Shown in pieces: positions 13,499 to 16,762 of a stretch of 16,762 nucleotides of DNA; the stretch's first letter is position 1, and each line of letters opens with the position of its first letter. Position numbers and translations under genes: made by a program. This DNA comes from Gammaproteobacteria bacterium (GTDB taxonomy: Bacteria > Pseudomonadota > Gammaproteobacteria > Thiohalorhabdales > Thiohalorhabdaceae): assembly GCA_018609925.1 (NCBI GenBank), contig JAHEOG010000026.1, positions 1 to 16,762 on the forward strand, in the 5' to 3' direction. The notes below the pieces were generated by a model. That model saw only the letters and a program-made list of their open reading frames with translations. It was not told the DNA's origin and did no database searches.

Positions 13499-16383
13499 CC
13501 ACGGGCGGGGGCATGGCGGCGGCGCCGGGTCGCCCCTGCCCGGGGGGTCCGTGGCTTGGGGCCAGGCCGGGCCCAGAGGAAGCCCTGGCCCAGCTCGCAG
13601 CCTTCTCCCTGGAGGAACCGACGCTGGGCCTCGGTCTCCACGCCCTCACCGAGCACGACCAGGCCCAGGGCCTTGCCCAGGGCGATGATGGCCCGAACCA
13701 GGGCAGCGTCGTTGGCGTCGTCGGGGAGGTCGGCGACGAAGCCCTTGTCGATCTTGATCCGGTCGATGGGGAAGGCCTTGAGGTAGGCCAGCGAGCTGTA
13801 GCCCGTTCCGAAGTCGTCGATGGTGATCCGGAGACCGAGGGCGTGCAGGGCGTGGAGTTGCTCGGCGCACTCTTGGGGACGATCCAGGAGGGAGGCCTCG
13901 GTGATCTCCACCTCCAATCGCTGCCCGGCGAGCCCGGTCTCCGCCAGGATCTCGGCCACCCGTTGGGGGAGATTGCCCCGCTTGATGTGATCGGCCCCGA
14001 TGTTCACCGCGATCCGGCCGAACTCCCGGCCCTCGGCGAGCCAGGCCGCGCCCTGGTGGCAGGCCTCGCGCAGGACCCACTCCCCCAGGGGCACGATCAG
14101 CCCGCTCTCCTCCGCCAAGGGAATGAACCGATTCGGCCCCAGCAGGCCCTCGTAAGGGTGCTGCCACCGCACAAGGGCCTCCAGGCCCACCAGGGTGCCC
14201 TCCCCCAACACCACCTGGGGCTGGTAGTACAAAACGAGCTGATCGGAATCGAGGGCATCACGGAGCTGCTGCTTCCAGACCAGCCGGCTCTGGCCCTGCA
14301 CCGACAGCTCCCGGGTGAAGAACCGATAGGTATTGCGCCCCTCCTCCTTGGCCCGATACATGGCGGCGTCCGCCTTGGCCAGCAGATCCTCCCCCGTCTC
14401 CCCGTCCTCGGGGAACAGGCTGATTCCCAGACTGGTATTGACGCTGAGGCGCTGGCCCCCGATCTCGAAAGGCCGGGTCAGATGCTCGATCACCCGCTCG
14501 GCCAGGGCGGTGCCCTGCTCGGGCTCAGCCAGGCCTTCCATCAGGATGGCGAACTCGTCGCCGCCGAAGCGGGCCACGGTGTCCTGCGATTGCACCAGGG
14601 TGCGCAGGCGCTCCGCCACCGCGATCAGCAGGGAGTCGCCCCAGGAGTGGCCGAGGTTGTCGTTGATGTCCTTGAAGTCCTCCAGATCGAGGAAGATCAC
14701 CCCGAGTCGCTCCCCGCTACCGCGCCCGCGTTGCAGGCCCTCCTGGAGGGCCTCCTGCAGCCCGCGGCGGTTGGGCAGCCCCGTTAGCAGATCGTGGTAG
14801 GCCATGTAGGCCATCCGATCCTCGGCCAGCTTGCGCTCGGTAATGTCCAAAAAGCTCCAGACCCGGCCCCGTGGCTCACCGTCCAGGACCAGGGGCTGGG
14901 AGAACCGCTCGAAGACCCGGCCATCCTTGAACTCGATCCAGTCCTGGCTAACGGCGTGGGGGTCGTCGTAGATGGCCTTGACGCTGCCGAGGAAGCCGTC
15001 GGGATCCTTCAGATGCTTGAGCACGTAGTCCAGTAGCCGATCGTCGTCCCCTATGGCCAAGAAGTCCTCCGGGATCCCCCACATCTCGGCGAACTGTGCA
15101 TTGGTGGTGATCACTTGGCCCTCGCGGTCCACCACCAGGATCCCGTTCGCGATGGAATCCTGGACGGCCCGGTTGAGAGAGAGGGCGCTGCGGAGCTCGT
15201 TCTCCATACGCTTGCGCTCGGTGATGTCGCGCACCACCGCCTGGATGACCGCCTCCCCCTGCAGGTCGAGCCGGTTCAGGGTCACCTCGACGGTGAACTC
15301 GGCGCCGGTATCCCGGCGACGATGCAGCCATTCGAACCGGTGGGCGCCCTGCCGGAAGGTCTCCCCGATCCGCTGCTCGGCCAGGGCCCGGGAGTCGGAG
15401 CCGTCGGGCTGAGTCGCCGGCGATAGGTCGGCTGGATGGCAGGTGAGCAGTTCCTCCTTGCTGGTGCAGCCGAATAACTCCACCGCTCCGGAATTGGCCT
15501 CCCGAAGGCCCTGTCGGTCGAAAATAAAAACCGCGTCCGGAATCTGCTCGAACAGGGTCCGGTAGCGAAGCTCGGATTCTCGGAGCTGCTGCTCGGCCTC
15601 GCGCTGCTCGCTGATGTCCTCAATGAGGGCAAGGAAGCGCCAGGGCGCGCCGTCGGCCCCCCGCTCGCAGCGGACGAGCATGCGAATGGGAAGGGCCGAA
15701 CCGTCCTTGCAGAGGAACCGCTTCTCCAGCTCGTAGCCGTCGATCTCGCCTTGGAAGATGCGCTCGAATTGCTCGAGATCGGCGGGAAGGTCCTCGGGAT
15801 GGGTCAGCTCGGCCCAGGTCATGGCCCGGAGCTCATGCTCGGAGTAGCCGAGCATGGTGCACAGCCCTTGGTTCACGTACTCCCAGGCCTTGTCGGGCTG
15901 GGTGATGGCCATCCCGAGGGGCCCCTCCTCGAAGAAGAGGCGATAGCGAGCATCCCCTCCCTCCAGCTCCTCCGGGTGCCCTTCCCCCGCCTCCTCGTGG
16001 AGCTCGGCGAGCCAGCGCACGGCGCCGCTAACGTCCCGGATGGGAACACCCCGAATCCGAACCGCTCCGCTTGCGGCCCCCTCCCCCGGCGGAAGCACCG
16101 CCTCCGCGGGGACCCCCCTGGCCCCGGCGGCGGCCAGGGGGCAAGCCCCCTGCCCCTCCCGGCAGGGCGGAGACTCCGTGCCGATCAGCGCGCAGCACGT
16201 GGCCCCGCCGGCCTCCAGGGGCCCGTACACCTCTTCGGCTCGGGCATTCCAAACCTGCAGGGAGTGGCTGGCGAGATCGAGGAGGAGGACCGGGCCCGGC
16301 AGCGCGTCCATCAGGGCTTCGGGCCCAGGGAGCTCGCTGTTAGAGCCCATGGGGAGCCTGGACATTTCTTGGGGTCTAGCCAT
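13495..16383 (-). CDS. Multi-PAS GGDEF-EAL protein, c-di-GMP synthesis/hydrolysis
   Basis: This roughly 962-residue protein controls c-di-GMP. Domains in order (numbered from ATG at 16383): a Cys-rich degenerate PAS (about 22-125), three PAS domains (about 142-262, 272-392, 402-520), GGDEF (522-689) and EAL (702-940). No membrane segment was seen, so it is probably cytoplasmic. The GGDEF site is intact at 607-611 (ARFGGDEF). The inhibitory I-site RxxD reads QSQD, so product feedback is probably lost. The EAL domain keeps EAL (735-737), Asn794, Glu826, DDFGTGYSS (856-864), Lys877, Glu913 and Gln933, so phosphodiesterase activity is predicted. Both activities look possible; net direction is unknown. 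Start is uncertain: GTG 16452, ATG 16383, 16365 and 16350 are in frame, and none has a strong ribosome-binding site. The C-terminus ends in a basic tail. Confidence 0.92.
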   Translation of the reverse strand: MARPQEMSRLPMGSNSELPGPEALMDALPGPVLLLDLASHSLQVWNARAEEVYGPLEAGGATCCALIGTESPPCREGQGACPLAAAGARGVPAEAVLPPGEGAASGAVRIRGVPIRDVSGAVRWLAELHEEAGEGHPEELEGGDARYRLFFEEGPLGMAITQPDKAWEYVNQGLCTMLGYSEHELRAMTWAELTHPEDLPADLEQFERIFQGEIDGYELEKRFLCKDGSALPIRMLVRCERGADGAPWRFLALIEDISEQREAEQQLRESELRYRTLFEQIPDAVFIFDRQGLREANSGAVELFGCTSKEELLTCHPADLSPATQPDGSDSRALAEQRIGETFRQGAHRFEWLHRRRDTGAEFTVEVTLNRLDLQGEAVIQAVVRDITERKRMENELRSALSLNRAVQDSIANGILVVDREGQVITTNAQFAEMWGIPEDFLAIGDDDRLLDYVLKHLKDPDGFLGSVKAIYDDPHAVSQDWIEFKDGRVFERFSQPLVLDGEPRGRVWSFLDITERKLAEDRMAYMAYHDLLTGLPNRRGLQEALQEGLQRGRGSGERLGVIFLDLEDFKDINDNLGHSWGDSLLIAVAERLRTLVQSQDTVARFGGDEFAILMEGLAEPEQGTALAERVIEHLTRPFEIGGQRLSVNTSLGISLFPEDGETGEDLLAKADAAMYRAKEEGRNTYRFFTRELSVQGQSRLVWKQQLRDALDSDQLVLYYQPQVVLGEGTLVGLEALVRWQHPYEGLLGPNRFIPLAEESGLIVPLGEWVLREACHQGAAWLAEGREFGRIAVNIGADHIKRGNLPQRVAEILAETGLAGQRLEVEITEASLLDRPQECAEQLHALHALGLRITIDDFGTGYSSLAYLKAFPIDRIKIDKGFVADLPDDANDAALVRAIIALGKALGLVVLGEGVETEAQRRFLQGEGCELGQGFLWARPGPKPRTPRAGATRRRRHAPARG

Positions 16384-16762
16384 TACAACGAAACAGCCAT
16401 CGGAAGGATCCCCAGATCGGCGACCAGCTAGGCTTTCCGGCAATTGAGGCACAGGAATGCGCGATTGGCAAGGGAAGGCTTACCAGATTGGCCCAAACTG
16501 GACGGAACAAAGCACTCGCTTTGCCTAAGCGGGCCGACTTCCGGGCGATGCCATTGGGTAGCCGAGGTCGAGCGAATGCGGGGCCCCATCGGCTTTTCCA
16601 GGTCCCGGATCTTGGTTTTCTCTTGCGAACCCCTTTGACCCGACCCGCCCCTCGAACTGTAGCAAGGCTCGCTAGCGTGGCCCCTTCCCGAGCTCCCCCA
16701 AAATGGGGGGGAAGGGAACCCTCAAGTCCCGGCCGAGGACACCCGTAAGCGAGTCCCCATTA
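16384..16762. other. Upstream region of the GGDEF-EAL gene, no gene recognised
   Basis: About 380 bp to the window end show only weak, unrecognisable open frames. It should contain the promoter of the GGDEF-EAL gene, but no clear promoter elements stand out. One imperfect hairpin near the right edge is listed separately. Confidence 0.5.
16682..16716. repeat. Imperfect GC-rich hairpin
   Basis: CCCTTCCC (16682-16689) pairs with GGGAAGGG (16709-16716). After a 5-nt bulge on the left, CCCC (16695-16698) pairs with GGGG (16705-16708). No T-tract follows on either strand, so a terminator role for a neighbour outside the window is only possible. Confidence 0.4.

Noticed and set aside
12772..14787. 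Very long plus-strand open frame of about 670 codons
   Set aside because: It runs out of frame through the alcohol dehydrogenase and antisense to the GGDEF-EAL gene, both of which have intact catalytic motifs. No domain is visible in it.

Overview
The window is about 16.8 kb of GC-rich, gene-dense bacterial DNA. Bax-type glucosaminidase, a PBP1A-class enzyme, a PrsR-type regulator remnant and a four-PAS GGDEF-EAL protein together suggest a gammaproteobacterium, perhaps a sulfur-oxidising or halophilic lineage. The assignment rests on protein resemblance only and is inferred, not proven. No rRNA, tRNA or CRISPR array was seen.

Layout: (1) 1-2683, plus strand: the tail of a Memo-family gene overlaps an AMMECR1 gene (ATGA), followed by the NAD-salvage pair nicotinamidase (pncA) and nicotinate phosphoribosyltransferase (pncB), which also overlap by ATGA. 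(2) 2710-3117, minus: a small protein of unknown function. (3) 3429-5072, plus: a DUF1614 membrane protein and a D-2-hydroxyacid dehydrogenase, likely co-transcribed. (4) 5111-9430, minus: an envelope cluster read in the order Bax-like glucosaminidase, polysaccharide deacetylase, class A penicillin-binding protein. (5) 9431-12484: a gene-poor scar region. It holds 97-bp tandem palindromic repeats, the orphaned C-terminus of a PrsR-like sigma-54 response regulator, a dead IS3-family element abutting that fragment, a cluster of TCACCCAC/GTGGGTGA palindromes, and a possible decayed coding remnant. (6) 12485-13498, plus: a zinc alcohol dehydrogenase, convergent and overlapping by its stop codon with (7) a large minus-strand PAS-GGDEF-EAL protein (13495-about 16383). 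(8) 16384-16762: no gene recognised.

Functionally, the first block recycles nicotinamide to nicotinate mononucleotide: PncA deamidates nicotinamide and PncB attaches phosphoribose. The minus-strand envelope cluster combines glycan cleavage, glycan deacetylation and peptidoglycan synthesis. The most unusual part is the scar region 9.4-12.4 kb, where a truncated regulator of exosortase/PEP-CTERM exopolysaccharide systems lies against a decayed insertion sequence, flanked on both sides by palindromic repeats. No convincing new defence or mobile system was found. The repeat families are the best candidates for undescribed elements.
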